From the NCBI GenBank assembly GCA_934486495.1, contig CAKSPW010000031.1:1-24855 (forward strand): a stretch of DNA of 24,855 nucleotides. The letters run 5' to 3'. This DNA is from an uncultured Clostridia bacterium (GTDB lineage Bacteria > Bacillota > Clostridia > UBA1381). Each line of letters begins with the position of its first letter. Within the stretch, counting starts at the first letter, position 1. Positions 8,023 to 15,504 of the stretch are shown here, in pieces. The notes beneath the pieces are model-generated. The model was not told the DNA's origin. It did no database searches and was given only the letters and a program-made list of their open reading frames with translations. The position numbers and the translations under genes are program-made.

Positions 8023-9369
8023 TTATTTTCCGACGCAGAAATTTTTAAATACTGCGCTTACAACATCCTCGGACACAGATGCACCGGTTATTTCGCCGAG
8101 TGCGTCGGTTGCGTCTGCAATATCGATTGAAGCCATATCCTGAGGGAGTCCCGTTTTGAGCGTTTCTATTGCATTCGACACCGCAGAAACACATTTTACA
8201 AGAGCGGCCTTTTGCCTTTCGTTAGTGATTATTTCTCCGCTCCTTTGCGATATATCGCCTATCGCATAAAGCTCCGAAATTTTCTCGGCTATTCTCTCTT
8301 TGCCCTCGCCATCCTTTGCGCAAATAAAAATATCCGCCGTATTTGCAGCTTCCTCGCAAATTCCCTTATCGGTTTTGTTTGCAATAATGATTTTCTTCTT
8401 ATTCTCGCATTTTTTTAAAATATCTCTGTCGTCATCATCCATAGGACTTGACGCATCGGTAACAAGCAAAACAAGGTCTGCACCGTCGATTGATTTTTCC
8501 GATTTCTCAACTCCGATTTTTTCTATAAAATCGTCCGTATCATGAACTCCGGCAGTATCAACAAGCTTAATCGGTATTCCCGAAAGCGAAATGTTTTCTT
8601 CTATAATATCTCGTGTTGTTCCGGCTATATCGGTAACGATTGCACGGTCAAAGCCCGACAGCATATTTAAAATCGTTGACTTTCCCACATTCGGTTTACC
8701 GGCAATAACAGTTTTTATTCCGCCTTTTATTATTCTGCCGTCATCAGCCGACAAAACAAGCTTTTGCGCATCATTTAAAACTCCGCCGAGCGTATCGATA
8801 ATATCCTCAACCGTTATATCCTCAAGATCTTCGTCGGGATAATCTATCGCAACCTGCATATGCGCCGACAAATTTACAAGCCTCGAGCGCATATCCTCGA
8901 TTTTTTTTGAAAGTCTGCCGCCGAGCTGCTCGATTGCATTTTTTTCCGAAAGCGCATTTTCGGAATTTATTATATCTATCACCGCCTCGGCACGTGACAA
9001 GTCAATTCTGCCGTTTAAAAAAGCACGTTTTGTAAATTCACCCGGCTGTGCCGCTCTTGCGCCTTTGGCAAGCACAGCAGACAAAACTCTGTTGGTTACA
9101 AATATTCCGCCGTGAGTACTTATCTCGACAACGTCCTCACGTGTGAACGTTTTTGGCGCACGCATTACGGTGACAAGCACCTCGTCTATTTTCTCTGCGC
9201 CGTCCGTTATATATCCGTATGTAACGGTGTGCGAGCCGACATTTTCCAAGCTGCCGCTAAACACGCTGTCGGCAATACTTACGGCATCTGCTCCGCTTAT
9301 TCTTATAACCGCTATTCCGCCTGCGCCGTGCGGCGTTGAAATGGCGGCGATAGTATCGTCAAAATGCAA
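8023..9369 (-). CDS. mnmE: tRNA uridine-5-carboxymethylaminomethyl modification GTPase MnmE
   Basis: A 448-residue protein that, with MnmG, modifies the wobble uridine of tRNAs using a formyl-folate-derived carbon. The N-terminal folate-binding domain begins DDTIAAISTPHGAGGIAVIR. The inserted G domain shows GKPNVGKS (224-231), GTTRD (250-254), DTAG (271-274) and NKTD (331-334). The C-terminus ends CVGK, with the conserved catalytic cysteine at 445 (CIGK in most relatives). The start codon is TTG at 9369: AAGGAG lies eight bases upstream and the sequence right after it matches the family N-terminus, so the unusual start is well supported. It is last in the nrdR-thioesterase-mnmE operon, 12 bp after the thioesterase. 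mnmG is not in the window. Confidence 0.97.
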   Translation of the reverse strand: MHFDDTIAAISTPHGAGGIAVIRISGADAVSIADSVFSGSLENVGSHTVTYGYITDGAEKIDEVLVTVMRAPKTFTREDVVEISTHGGIFVTNRVLSAVLAKGARAAQPGEFTKRAFLNGRIDLSRAEAVIDIINSENALSEKNAIEQLGGRLSKKIEDMRSRLVNLSAHMQVAIDYPDEDLEDITVEDIIDTLGGVLNDAQKLVLSADDGRIIKGGIKTVIAGKPNVGKSTILNMLSGFDRAIVTDIAGTTRDIIEENISLSGIPIKLVDTAGVHDTDDFIEKIGVEKSEKSIDGADLVLLVTDASSPMDDDDRDILKKCENKKKIIIANKTDKGICEEAANTADIFICAKDGEGKERIAEKISELYAIGDISQRSGEIITNERQKAALVKCVSAVSNAIETLKTGLPQDMASIDIADATDALGEITGASVSEDVVSAVFKNFCVGK

Positions 9370-9381
9370 AACTCTCTCTCC

Positions 9382-9792
9382 TTACAGCCCGAAAGCTTCA
9401 ATAAATTTATTATAAAGCATCGGATTTGCATGACGGAGAATAACAGGATTCATGCTGTTATCGGTAAAGCAATGAAGACTTTCCCCCTCCGCACATATCT
9501 CCGAATTTTGATTATATACCTTGTATTCAAACTCGTATTTTGCGCCGTTAAAGCTTTTAAGCTCGACATCTACCGTCAATCTGTCACCGAAAACAAGCGG
9601 CTTTTTGTATTTGCAGTTAACGCTGACAACGGGGCACATAAAACCCAAGCTTTCTATATACGCAAAATCAACTCCGACATCCGACAAATACGCACATCTC
9701 GCCTCCTCAAAAAGACGTATATAGTTTGAATGATGAACGATTGCCATTTTATCGGTTTCGTAATACTGAACATTTCTTGAATAGCTGAACAT
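9382..9792 (-). CDS. Acyl-CoA thioesterase, YbgC/4-hydroxybenzoyl-CoA thioesterase (hotdog) family
   Basis: A 136-residue single hotdog-fold protein. The active-site block YYETDKMAIVHHSNYIRLFE (residues 10-29) contains the Asp and the His-His-x-x-Tyr region typical of the YbgC/4HBT group; later blocks are YKKPLVFGDRLTVDVELKSF and YEFEYKVYNQ. It hydrolyses acyl-CoA thioesters; the true substrate cannot be read from sequence. The start is ATG at 9792, eight bases after GGGAG. It is 15 bp after nrdR and 12 bp before mnmE, so all three are translated from one message. Family is sure, substrate unknown. Confidence 0.92.
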   Translation of the reverse strand: MFSYSRNVQYYETDKMAIVHHSNYIRLFEEARCAYLSDVGVDFAYIESLGFMCPVVSVNCKYKKPLVFGDRLTVDVELKSFNGAKYEFEYKVYNQNSEICAEGESLHCFTDNSMNPVILRHANPMLYNKFIEAFGL

Positions 9793-9807
9793 TTAACTCT
9801 CTCCCGT

Positions 9808-10260
9808 TTATTTCTTTATAAGCTCCTGAAGCTCGTCCATAAACGTTTCCAAATCATCAAAACGTTTGTAAACCGATGCAAATCTGACGTACGCAACCTC
9901 ATCGAGATTTTTAAGACGCTCCATTATTTTTTCGCCTATTGTATAACTGTCTATTTCACGGGTTGCCGACTGGTAAAGCTCGCTTTCTATATCATCGGCA
10001 ATAGCATCCATTTGAGCAAGCGAAACAGGTCTTTTTTCGCACGCACGCATAAGACCGCCTATAACCTTGCTTCTTGTATACGGCTGACGGGAAAGATCAC
10101 GCTTTATAACAACCATCTCAATCATTTCAATCGTTTCATAAGTTGTAAATCTTTTATTGCATTTTATACATTCCCGCCTTCTTCTTATAGAGCTGTTTTC
10201 CTCAACAGGTCTTGAATCGATAACCTTACTTTCCTCAAATCCACAATACGGACATTTCAT
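9808..10260 (-). CDS. nrdR: NrdR, repressor of ribonucleotide reductase genes
   Basis: A 150-residue zinc-finger/ATP-cone repressor that senses ATP/dATP and shuts down ribonucleotide reductase genes. Cys3, Cys6, Cys31 and Cys34 form the zinc ribbon (CPYCG, CIKC), with DSRPVEENSSIRRRREC between them. The ATP-cone follows (VIKRDLSRQPYTRSKVIGGL and onward). The chosen start is ATG 10260, ten bases after AAAGGAG, giving the standard family N-terminus MKCPYCG; a longer frame back to 10317 would add 19 residues that are unlike the family and overlap the promoter. First gene of the operon, promoter at 10306-10333. No ribonucleotide reductase gene is in the window, so its targets lie elsewhere. Confidence 0.97.
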   Translation of the reverse strand: MKCPYCGFEESKVIDSRPVEENSSIRRRRECIKCNKRFTTYETIEMIEMVVIKRDLSRQPYTRSKVIGGLMRACEKRPVSLAQMDAIADDIESELYQSATREIDSYTIGEKIMERLKNLDEVAYVRFASVYKRFDDLETFMDELQELIKK

Positions 10261-10305
10261 ATCTAAATCGCTCCTTTCCGCTGATGAACATGGATACATA
10301 CTTAT

Positions 10306-10333
10306 ATTATACACCATTTTTTATTATTTTCAA
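10306..10333 (-). promoter_or_regulatory. Sigma-A promoter of nrdR-thioesterase-mnmE
   Basis: On the minus strand, TTGAAA (10328-10333) and TATAAT (10306-10311) are 16 bases apart. The -10 box is about 45 bases upstream of the nrdR ATG. No NrdR-box pair was recognised around it. Confidence 0.68.
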
Positions 10334-10421
10334 GCTTTTTTTGTTTTATGAAAATAAAATGTAATAATAATTATTTATATTTGTTATATAACACGTATCA
10401 AAAGCGGTCGGATATGCGCAT

Positions 10422-10468
10422 AAAAACGAAAAAAGAGCCAAACCCCGTTTTACCGTGAGTCAGGCTCT
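10422..10468 (-). terminator. Rho-independent terminator after the clpE-like gene
   Basis: Minus strand: AGAGCC (10463-10468) pairs with GGCTCT (10434-10439) around a loop of 23 bases, followed by a T run broken by CG. It lies ten bases after the clpE-like stop codon. The stem is short for its loop, so strength is uncertain; an alternative hairpin (GTCAG-GCT-CTGAC) overlaps it. Confidence 0.6.
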
Positions 10469-10477
10469 GACGCTGTT

Positions 10478-12775
10478 TTACATATTAATTGCGGTTACCG
10501 AAAGTACATCATCTGCCGCATCGGCAATTATTCTTGTGCCTTCCTTTATTTCACCCGTAAGCGAAAGTTTTGCAAGCTCGTCCTCAAGAAGCGACTGTAT
10601 CGAACGCTTAAGCGGACGTGCACCGTATTTTTTATCGTATCCGTTTTTAAGAATTATTTCCTTTGCGCTGTCGGTAACGGTAAGAGATGCGCCCTTTTCG
10701 CTCATTTTATCGTAAATATCCTTAAGCAAAAGGTCTATAATCTCTCTAAGCTCCTCCATTGTAAGCGGAGAGAACGTTACTATTTCATCTATACGATTTA
10801 AAAACTCGGGCTTAAAGTACTTTTTAAGACTCTTGTTTACGTTATCGGCAACAGACTCCTCAAGGGTTGCGCCGAATCCGAGCGCAGATGTTGAGATTTC
10901 GCTTCCGGCATTTGTTGTCATAATAATAATCGTGTTTTCAAAATTTACAAGCTTTCCGTGGCTGTCGGCTATTCTGCCGTCATCAAGGATTTGAAGGAAC
11001 ATATTGTAAACCTCGGGATCTGCCTTTTCTATTTCGTCGAGCAGAATTACCGAATACGGCTTTCTTCTTATCTTCTCCGTAAGCTGACCTGCCTCATCAT
11101 ATCCTACATATCCCGGAGGCGAGCCGATAAGCTTTGAAACCGAATGCTTTTCCATGTATTCCGACATATCAAGTCTGATAAGCGCATCCTCCGAGCCAAA
11201 CATAACCTCGGCTATAGTTTTTACAAGTTCTGTTTTTCCGACACCGGTAGGACCTGCAAAAATGAACGAAACAGGACGCTTTCTCGTTGTAATATCTGCT
11301 CTCCCGCGTCTTATCGACTTGGCAACGGCTTCAACTGCCTTGTTTTGTCCGACAATTCTTCTGTGCAGAGAGCTTTCCAAATTCAAAAGCTTATCCGATT
11401 CATCCTCCGTCAGTCTGTGCACGGGAATTTTTGTCCATGCCTCTATAACGGACGCAATGTCATCCTCTGTTATTTCCGCTTTTTCAGCCTCCCGGCGAAG
11501 CTCGGGCAGTAATCCGCTTTGACGCAAAAGTTCACTTTTCAGTTTTGCACTCGTTTCAAAATCTCCGGCTGCGGTAGCCTCCTCTATCTGCGAGTTCAGT
11601 TTTTCTATTTCCTCGTTCGTTTGCCCAAGTGTGTAAAGCGCCTTGTTTTTAAGATTTACAAGAGAACCTGCCTCATCTATTACGTCAATTGCCTTATCGG
11701 GGAGAAAGCGTTCGGTAATATATCTTTCGGACATTCTTACAGCCTTTTCTATCACCTTATCAGAAATTTTAACGCTGTGATAGCTTTCGTAATAATCCTT
11801 GATACCCTTTAGCATCTCTATACTTTCTTCAACCGACGGTTCATCTACAATAACAGGCTGAAAACGGCGTTCGAGTGCGGAATCTTTTTCAATATGCTTT
11901 CTGTATTCGCTTAACGTCGTCGCACCTATAACCTGAATTTCACCTCTTGCAAGAGCCGGCTTTAAAATATTTGCCGCACTCATTGCACCCTCTGCGTCAC
12001 CTGCTGCCACAATATTATGAATTTCATCTATTACAAGCACTACGTTTCCTGCCTCGGCAGCCTCATTCAAAAGCGATTTAAGTCTTGCCTCAAACTGACC
12101 TCTAAACTGTGTTCCCGCAACAAGAGCCGTAAAGTCTATAAGATAGATTTGACACCCAAACAGCTTTGGCGGAACATTCTTTTCAAATATTCTGCAGGCA
12201 AGTCCCTCCGCAATCGCCGTTTTTCCAACGCCCGGTTCACCGAGCAAAACGGGATTGTTTTTTGAACGTCTGTTCAAAATCTGAATAACACGTTCTATTT
12301 CAGCGTCACGGTGAATAACTCTGTCCACCTGACCGAGTGCCGCCTTTGCGGTTAGGTTTGTACCGTATGTTTCGAGCATACTCTTTTTATTCTGTTTTTG
12401 GCGCTTTTGCTTTGTTGCGCCCTTTTGCTCCGATTCTCCGGGCTTACCCTGACCGAACATATTTTTCAAAAAATCAGTCGGTGCTGTCGGAGCTCCGCCC
12501 TCGATATTCCCGTCAAAGCCTTCCATCATTGCACCCATATTTTCGGCAAGACCGTCTACTCCGCCAACCTCGCCGAGAAAATCGGACATCTGATTGTTCA
12601 GCGTTTCAAGCTCGTCCTCGCTTACTCCGAACTGTTTTATAAGGTCATCTATCGGCGCAATGCCAAGCTCCCTTGCGCAGGAGAGGCAATAGCCTTCGTT
12701 TGTGGTTTTTCCGTTTTCTATTTTCGTTATGAAAATCATTGCCGGATTAACCTTGCATTTTGCACATAAAGTCAT
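10478..12775 (-). CDS. clpE: ClpE-like AAA+ unfoldase with N-terminal zinc finger
   Basis: A 765-residue HSP100 ATPase that would unfold proteins for ClpP. The N-terminus carries a zinc finger (Cys4, Cys7, Cys30, Cys33) instead of the usual paired Clp-N repeats, as in ClpE. A low-complexity linker follows (about 70-135). The first AAA+ domain has GEPGVGKT (179-186) and VLVIDE (246-251). A UVR-like helix lies near 386-420 (EIEKLNSQIEEATAAGDFE). The second AAA+ domain has GPTGVGKT (508-515), VILLDE (576-581) and a ClpP-docking LGF loop (632-634). The start is ATG 12775, nine bases after AAAGGA; the TTG three codons earlier has no room for a ribosome site. It stands alone with its own promoter. 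No CtsR or CIRCE operator is seen. ClpC is the alternative name; the zinc finger favours ClpE. Confidence 0.88.
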   Translation of the reverse strand: MTLCAKCKVNPAMIFITKIENGKTTNEGYCLSCARELGIAPIDDLIKQFGVSEDELETLNNQMSDFLGEVGGVDGLAENMGAMMEGFDGNIEGGAPTAPTDFLKNMFGQGKPGESEQKGATKQKRQKQNKKSMLETYGTNLTAKAALGQVDRVIHRDAEIERVIQILNRRSKNNPVLLGEPGVGKTAIAEGLACRIFEKNVPPKLFGCQIYLIDFTALVAGTQFRGQFEARLKSLLNEAAEAGNVVLVIDEIHNIVAAGDAEGAMSAANILKPALARGEIQVIGATTLSEYRKHIEKDSALERRFQPVIVDEPSVEESIEMLKGIKDYYESYHSVKISDKVIEKAVRMSERYITERFLPDKAIDVIDEAGSLVNLKNKALYTLGQTNEEIEKLNSQIEEATAAGDFETSAKLKSELLRQSGLLPELRREAEKAEITEDDIASVIEAWTKIPVHRLTEDESDKLLNLESSLHRRIVGQNKAVEAVAKSIRRGRADITTRKRPVSFIFAGPTGVGKTELVKTIAEVMFGSEDALIRLDMSEYMEKHSVSKLIGSPPGYVGYDEAGQLTEKIRRKPYSVILLDEIEKADPEVYNMFLQILDDGRIADSHGKLVNFENTIIIMTTNAGSEISTSALGFGATLEESVADNVNKSLKKYFKPEFLNRIDEIVTFSPLTMEELREIIDLLLKDIYDKMSEKGASLTVTDSAKEIILKNGYDKKYGARPLKRSIQSLLEDELAKLSLTGEIKEGTRIIADAADDVLSVTAINM

Positions 12776-12810
12776 TAAATTCAATCCTTTCAGATTTGCT
12801 GTCGGGTATT

Positions 12811-12839
12811 ATTATACCACAAACATTTTTTTGTGTGAA
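12811..12839 (-). promoter_or_regulatory. clpE promoter with an inverted repeat in the spacer
   Basis: On the minus strand, TTCACA (12834-12839) and TATAAT (12811-12816) are 17 bases apart. The spacer holds a perfect inverted repeat CACAAA-N6-TTTGTG (12818-12835) that overlaps the -35 box, a good place for a repressor. It does not match the CtsR heptad repeat or the CIRCE element. Confidence 0.7.
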
Positions 12840-12877
12840 TAGCTTTCGCTTAAAGTTTACAAATCTTTCACATAATA

Positions 12878-12919
12878 AAGCTTATCTACCGCAAAATGAA
12901 GCATTTTTTCGGTAAAAGC
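12878..12919 (-). terminator. Hairpin, probable weak terminator after the DUF1003 gene
   Basis: Minus strand: GCTT / AAGC outside, ACCG / CGGT in the middle and AAAATG-CTT-CATTTT at the tip make a long, slightly imperfect hairpin about 20 bases after the DUF1003 stop. The bases after it are TTTATTATG rather than a clean T run, so termination is likely but not certain. Confidence 0.45.
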
Positions 12920-12937
12920 CTCGTAATTTTGTATACT

Positions 12938-13429
12938 TTATTGTTTATCTTTTTTTAAAAAATGCTTTTCCATTTCAGATTGCTTTGCAAGAATAACATT
13001 AATCTTATCATATAAATCCTCAATCATGATTTCTGTTTTAAGATTAACCTTGTAATCGTTTTCGGCGCGGCGGCGATCTTTTTCCTCCTGTCTGTTCTGA
13101 CTCATCATTATAAGCGGTGCCTGAACGGCGGCAACGCATGACAAAACGAGATTAAGCAAAATAAACGGATACGGATCAAAAGCTTTAGCGGCGAGAAGTA
13201 CGTTTACAACCATCCAAAGCAGCAGTATCCCCGTAAAAGAAAATATAAATGCCCAGCTGCCCGCAAATTTTGCAATTTTATCGGCAGCACGCTGACCGAG
13301 AGTGTATTTTTCATTTTTCGGGCTTACGGATATTTTACTGTCCGCAAGAAGATTTAAAACATCTTCATCTGTCATATCACGGTGAATATCCTTTAAAACT
13401 TCCTTCATTAATTTTCGGTTTTCCTTCAT
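12938..13429 (-). CDS. DUF1003 family membrane protein
   Basis: A 163-residue protein of the DUF1003 family, whose biochemical role is unknown. The family core runs from TLGQRAADKIAKFAGSWAFI through two membrane segments (about residues 57-78, FIFSFTGILLLWMVVNVLLA, and 88-108, FILLNLVLSCVAAVQAPLIM) into MSQNRQEEKDRRRAENDYKV, the most conserved stretch. A charged C-terminal helix follows, probably cytoplasmic. The ATG at 13429 overlaps the stop of the regulator gene upstream (ATGA), so translation is coupled. Being coupled to a PucR/CdaR-type regulator is unusual and gives no clear function. Family assignment is sure from the motif order. Confidence 0.9.
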   Translation of the reverse strand: MKENRKLMKEVLKDIHRDMTDEDVLNLLADSKISVSPKNEKYTLGQRAADKIAKFAGSWAFIFSFTGILLLWMVVNVLLAAKAFDPYPFILLNLVLSCVAAVQAPLIMMSQNRQEEKDRRRAENDYKVNLKTEIMIEDLYDKINVILAKQSEMEKHFLKKDKQ

Positions 13430-14652
13430 TTCAGTTCATTTCCTTTCCTGCATTGTTTATTTATAAAAAATGACGGACCGCTCTCTTTAAATATTAAAAG
13501 CGCAGCGCCTATGAGAAGCTCAACGTGTGCAGACGGATCATCGAGAGGAATTAAAAAATCATTCCTTATCTTATCTATGCGGTATAAGACCGTATTGCGA
13601 TGCGTAAACATACTGTCGCACGTTTTTTTAAGCGAACGATTGTTAATAAGATAACAGTAAAGTGTTTGACAATATTCACTTCCCTTTTGCCTGTCATACT
13701 CGGCAAGCGACAAAAGCTCCGGAGAGATAAAATCGTCTCTGCCTGACAGCTTTTTAAGCATAAGCGGTATTCTAAGCTGTGCAACAGACGAAACGTCGGT
13801 ATCTCCAAAATCATTTTCAATAATCATCTCAAGCGCTTCTCTTGCACTTGCGTAAAGCGACGGTAGAGAAAACAGATTGTTTACGGGATCCGAAATTATT
13901 ACCTTCAAGCCAAATTCCCGTGCAAGCTCGGAAAATATACTTATATCGTGCTTATCATGCAAAAATAAAAAAATATCGCCTTTGTACAAAAACTCATGCG
14001 CATTATCAAAATGCATATTTATTTCATCCTTCAGATGACGGTTCCCCATATATTTACTATTATAAACGGTAAGGTCGATAAGAGCAAATGCGGTAGGTTT
14101 AAAGCTTGCAAGATATGTATTTGCGCTTTGCAGACGAAAGTACTGCTCTGAAGGAAATCCGCCGCTAAGCAGATGCATTAAAATCTCCTCCGTTGTTTCA
14201 AACGGTTTATCCTGTCTGCTTGCCTCAATAAAAAGCTGCTTCGATAAAATCATCTCGATTTTTTTCCATATTTCAGGCGAAATTCCTTGCAAATGCCCGT
14301 CCGTATCTACACAAACAAAATATCCGAGCATTACTCCTGTGCTTATAAGCGGCGCAAACCTATGCTTAAACGGACTTCCGTCAAGTTTTATATATGCTGT
14401 CTTTCCGGAACGCAGCCGCTCGTTTTTGCTTATCTCCGCACCAGACTCATAAGATATTGCACCGCATGATACGGCATTTTTAAAAACCGCATCCGAAAAA
14501 TCGGGCGGCGCAAAGCCGGCAATAACACGAAATGCGTCATCAAGCACCATAATCGGACATTTAAGCAAAATCCCCGTGTGCTCCGAAAGCCGCTTCAAAT
14601 CATCACTCATAAAAAATTCATCGGCAAGTAAATCAACATTTACCAAATCCAT
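13426..14652 (-). CDS. PucR/CdaR-type transcriptional regulator
   Basis: A 408-residue regulator. The C-terminus has the PucR-type helix-turn-helix: NNRSLKKTCDSMFTHRNTVL then YRIDKI (about residues 345-370), the most conserved part of the CdaR/PucR group. A GGDEF-like middle region leads into it, and the N-terminal 150 residues resemble a sensor domain (PIMVLDDAFRVIAG, GYFVCVDTDG). Such proteins often activate carbon or nitrogen catabolic operons in response to a small ligand; the ligand here is unknown. The start is ATG 14652, nine bases after AAGGG; an upstream frame to 14691 runs into a leader hairpin. It is first in an operon with the DUF1003 gene, and its promoter abuts that of hsp20. 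No catabolic gene is next door, so its target is uncertain. Confidence 0.87.
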   Translation of the reverse strand: MDLVNVDLLADEFFMSDDLKRLSEHTGILLKCPIMVLDDAFRVIAGFAPPDFSDAVFKNAVSCGAISYESGAEISKNERLRSGKTAYIKLDGSPFKHRFAPLISTGVMLGYFVCVDTDGHLQGISPEIWKKIEMILSKQLFIEASRQDKPFETTEEILMHLLSGGFPSEQYFRLQSANTYLASFKPTAFALIDLTVYNSKYMGNRHLKDEINMHFDNAHEFLYKGDIFLFLHDKHDISIFSELAREFGLKVIISDPVNNLFSLPSLYASAREALEMIIENDFGDTDVSSVAQLRIPLMLKKLSGRDDFISPELLSLAEYDRQKGSEYCQTLYCYLINNRSLKKTCDSMFTHRNTVLYRIDKIRNDFLIPLDDPSAHVELLIGAALLIFKESGPSFFINKQCRKGNELK

Positions 14653-14674
14653 ATTTTCACGCCCTTTTTTATGT

Positions 14675-14691
14675 TTGTGCCAACAGCACAA
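14675..14691 (-). promoter_or_regulatory. Hairpin/inverted repeat in the leader of the PucR-type gene
   Basis: A perfect inverted repeat TTGTGC-N5-GCACAA lies between the promoter and the ribosome site of the PucR-type gene. It could be an operator for autoregulation or an RNA fold; no T run follows it, so it is not a terminator. Confidence 0.45.
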
Positions 14692-14705
14692 CTTATTACA
14701 TATTT

Positions 14706-14734
14706 ATTGTACCACGAACTTATTGATTTTTCAA
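14706..14734 (-). promoter_or_regulatory. Sigma-A promoter of the PucR-type gene
   Basis: On the minus strand, TTGAAA (14729-14734) and TACAAT (14706-14711) are 17 bases apart, about 55 bases from the start codon. Its -35 box directly abuts the -35 box of the hsp20 promoter on the other strand. Confidence 0.72.
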
Positions 14735-14750
14735 GAGAAAAGTATATAAT
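14723..14750 (+). promoter_or_regulatory. Sigma-A promoter of hsp20
   Basis: TTGATT (14723-14728) and TATAAT (14745-14750) are 16 bases apart. A transcript from here would carry a leader of about 120 bases, including the 11-codon ORF and hairpin described separately. No CIRCE element is present. Confidence 0.68.
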
Positions 14751-14782
14751 ATAATCAGAAAATATGAAAGAGAGTGATACCG

Positions 14783-14818
14783 ATGAGTAAGGATTACAGA
14801 ACAAACAGTATTATGTAA
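14783..14818 (+). CDS. Short leader ORF (11 codons) ahead of hsp20
   Basis: An ATG with a moderate ribosome site (GAAAGAGAG, about eight bases upstream) opens the reading frame MSKDYRTNSIM, then TAA. It lies inside the hsp20 leader, downstream of the promoter and 58 bases before the hsp20 ATG. After the stop the same frame continues for eight codons (CAGSAEFK) to a second stop at 14845. It may be a true leader peptide, or what is left of a small Ser/Asn-type protein gene after an internal deletion; sequence alone cannot decide. Translation is not proven. Confidence 0.35.
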   Translation: MSKDYRTNSIM

Positions 14819-14833
14819 TGCGCCGGCAGCGCA
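14819..14833 (+). promoter_or_regulatory. GC-rich hairpin in the hsp20 leader
   Basis: TGCGC-CGGCA-GCGCA, a perfect five-base-pair stem, starts at the base after the leader-ORF stop codon. It is a GC island in an AT-rich leader, ending about 30 bases before the hsp20 ribosome site (GGAGG). It does not pair with that site, so it is not a simple thermometer. Confidence 0.4.
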
Positions 14834-14876
14834 GAATTTAAATAAATATAATTATGATTAATTGGAGGAATGACTT

Positions 14877-15311
14877 ATGTTACCGAGTATTTTTGGAGAA
14901 AACATGTTTGATGAATTTTTTGATTTTGATAATGATTTCTTTGGTTCGCACAATCCGTTGTACGGAAAACACGCAAGAAATTTAATGAAAACCGATATTC
15001 AGGAAAAGGACGGCTCATACGAAATAGCTGTCGATTTGCCGGGATTTAAAAAAGATGAAATAAACGTTGATGTAAATGACGGTTATCTTACAATAAGCGC
15101 CCAAAAGGGTCTTGACAAGGATGAAGAAGATAAGAAAGGCAAAATCCTGCGCCGTGAGCGTTATGCCGGTTCTTGTTCGAGAAGCTTCTATATCGGCAAA
15201 GTTAAAGCCGAGGACGTAAAGGCAAAATATAAATCAGGTGTTTTAACTTTATCCGTTCCGAAAAAAGAGCCTGAAAGATTTGAATCGGATAAAAGGATTA
15301 TTATCGAATAA
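14877..15311 (+). CDS. Hsp20/alpha-crystallin small heat-shock protein
   Basis: A 144-residue ATP-independent chaperone that binds unfolding proteins in large oligomers. The N-terminus is short and rich in Phe and Asp (FDEFFDFDNDFFG). The alpha-crystallin domain spans about residues 38-132, with TDIQEKDGSYEIAVDLPGF, then KKDEINVDVNDGYLTISAQ, RRERYAGSCSRSFYI and the signature KYKSGVLTLSVPKKEP. The C-terminal tail ends with an I-x-I-type anchor (RIIIE). The start is ATG 14877, eight bases after GGAGG. It is the only plus-strand gene between 1 and 19.9 kb, facing away from the PucR-type regulator. Length is normal for clostridial Hsp18-type proteins. Confidence 0.96.
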   Translation: MLPSIFGENMFDEFFDFDNDFFGSHNPLYGKHARNLMKTDIQEKDGSYEIAVDLPGFKKDEINVDVNDGYLTISAQKGLDKDEEDKKGKILRRERYAGSCSRSFYIGKVKAEDVKAKYKSGVLTLSVPKKEPERFESDKRIIIE

Positions 15312-15323
15312 TTAAATACGGCG

Positions 15324-15388
15324 TGCGGACGAGGAGTGATGCCTTGTCCGCATACTGCTTACGTAAGACGGGGCTTTTAAACAGCCCC
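15324..15388. repeat. Cluster of palindromes downstream of hsp20
   Basis: Three inverted repeats follow each other in the 214-base gap after hsp20: TGCGGACGAGG / CCTTGTCCGCA (15324-15352, 11 pairs with one G-U, loop of 7), CTTACGTAAG (15358-15367, self-palindrome) and GGGGCT-N7-AGCCCC (15370-15388). None has a T run. They may be 3' RNA structure, or part of a decayed miniature element together with the hairpin at 15457-15492. Confidence 0.5.
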
Positions 15389-15456
15389 ATAAAGGGGATG
15401 TTAAATAAAAAACTTAATTCCAAAGCTTTTTTTCCTATCCCCTCCGAAAAAATTAA

Positions 15457-15504
15457 GGCTGTTAAAAAAGTCGATTGACTTTTTTAACAGCCCCTTTTAT
15501 TTAT
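15457..15504. terminator. Strong bidirectional terminator between hsp20 and metY
   Basis: GGCTGTTAAAAAAGTC (15457-15472) and its exact complement (15477-15492) form a perfect 16-pair stem with a GATT loop. A T-rich tail follows on the plus side, and on the minus side the bases after the stem read TTAATTTTTTC. It ends the converging hsp20 and metY transcripts. Confidence 0.85.

Noticed and set aside
10261..10317. Longer NrdR with 19 extra N-terminal residues
   Set aside because: The extra residues overlap the -10 box and do not resemble NrdR; the ATG at 10260 has an AAAGGAG site and gives the standard N-terminus.
12776..12784. TTG start for the clpE-like gene three codons upstream
   Set aside because: The AAAGGA ribosome site touches the TTG directly, leaving no spacing, while the ATG at 12775 is nine bases away.
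14834..14876. RNA thermometer over the hsp20 ribosome site
   Set aside because: No complementary CCTCC-like or U-rich stretch was found nearby in the leader that would mask GGAGG; the only clear hairpin does not include it.
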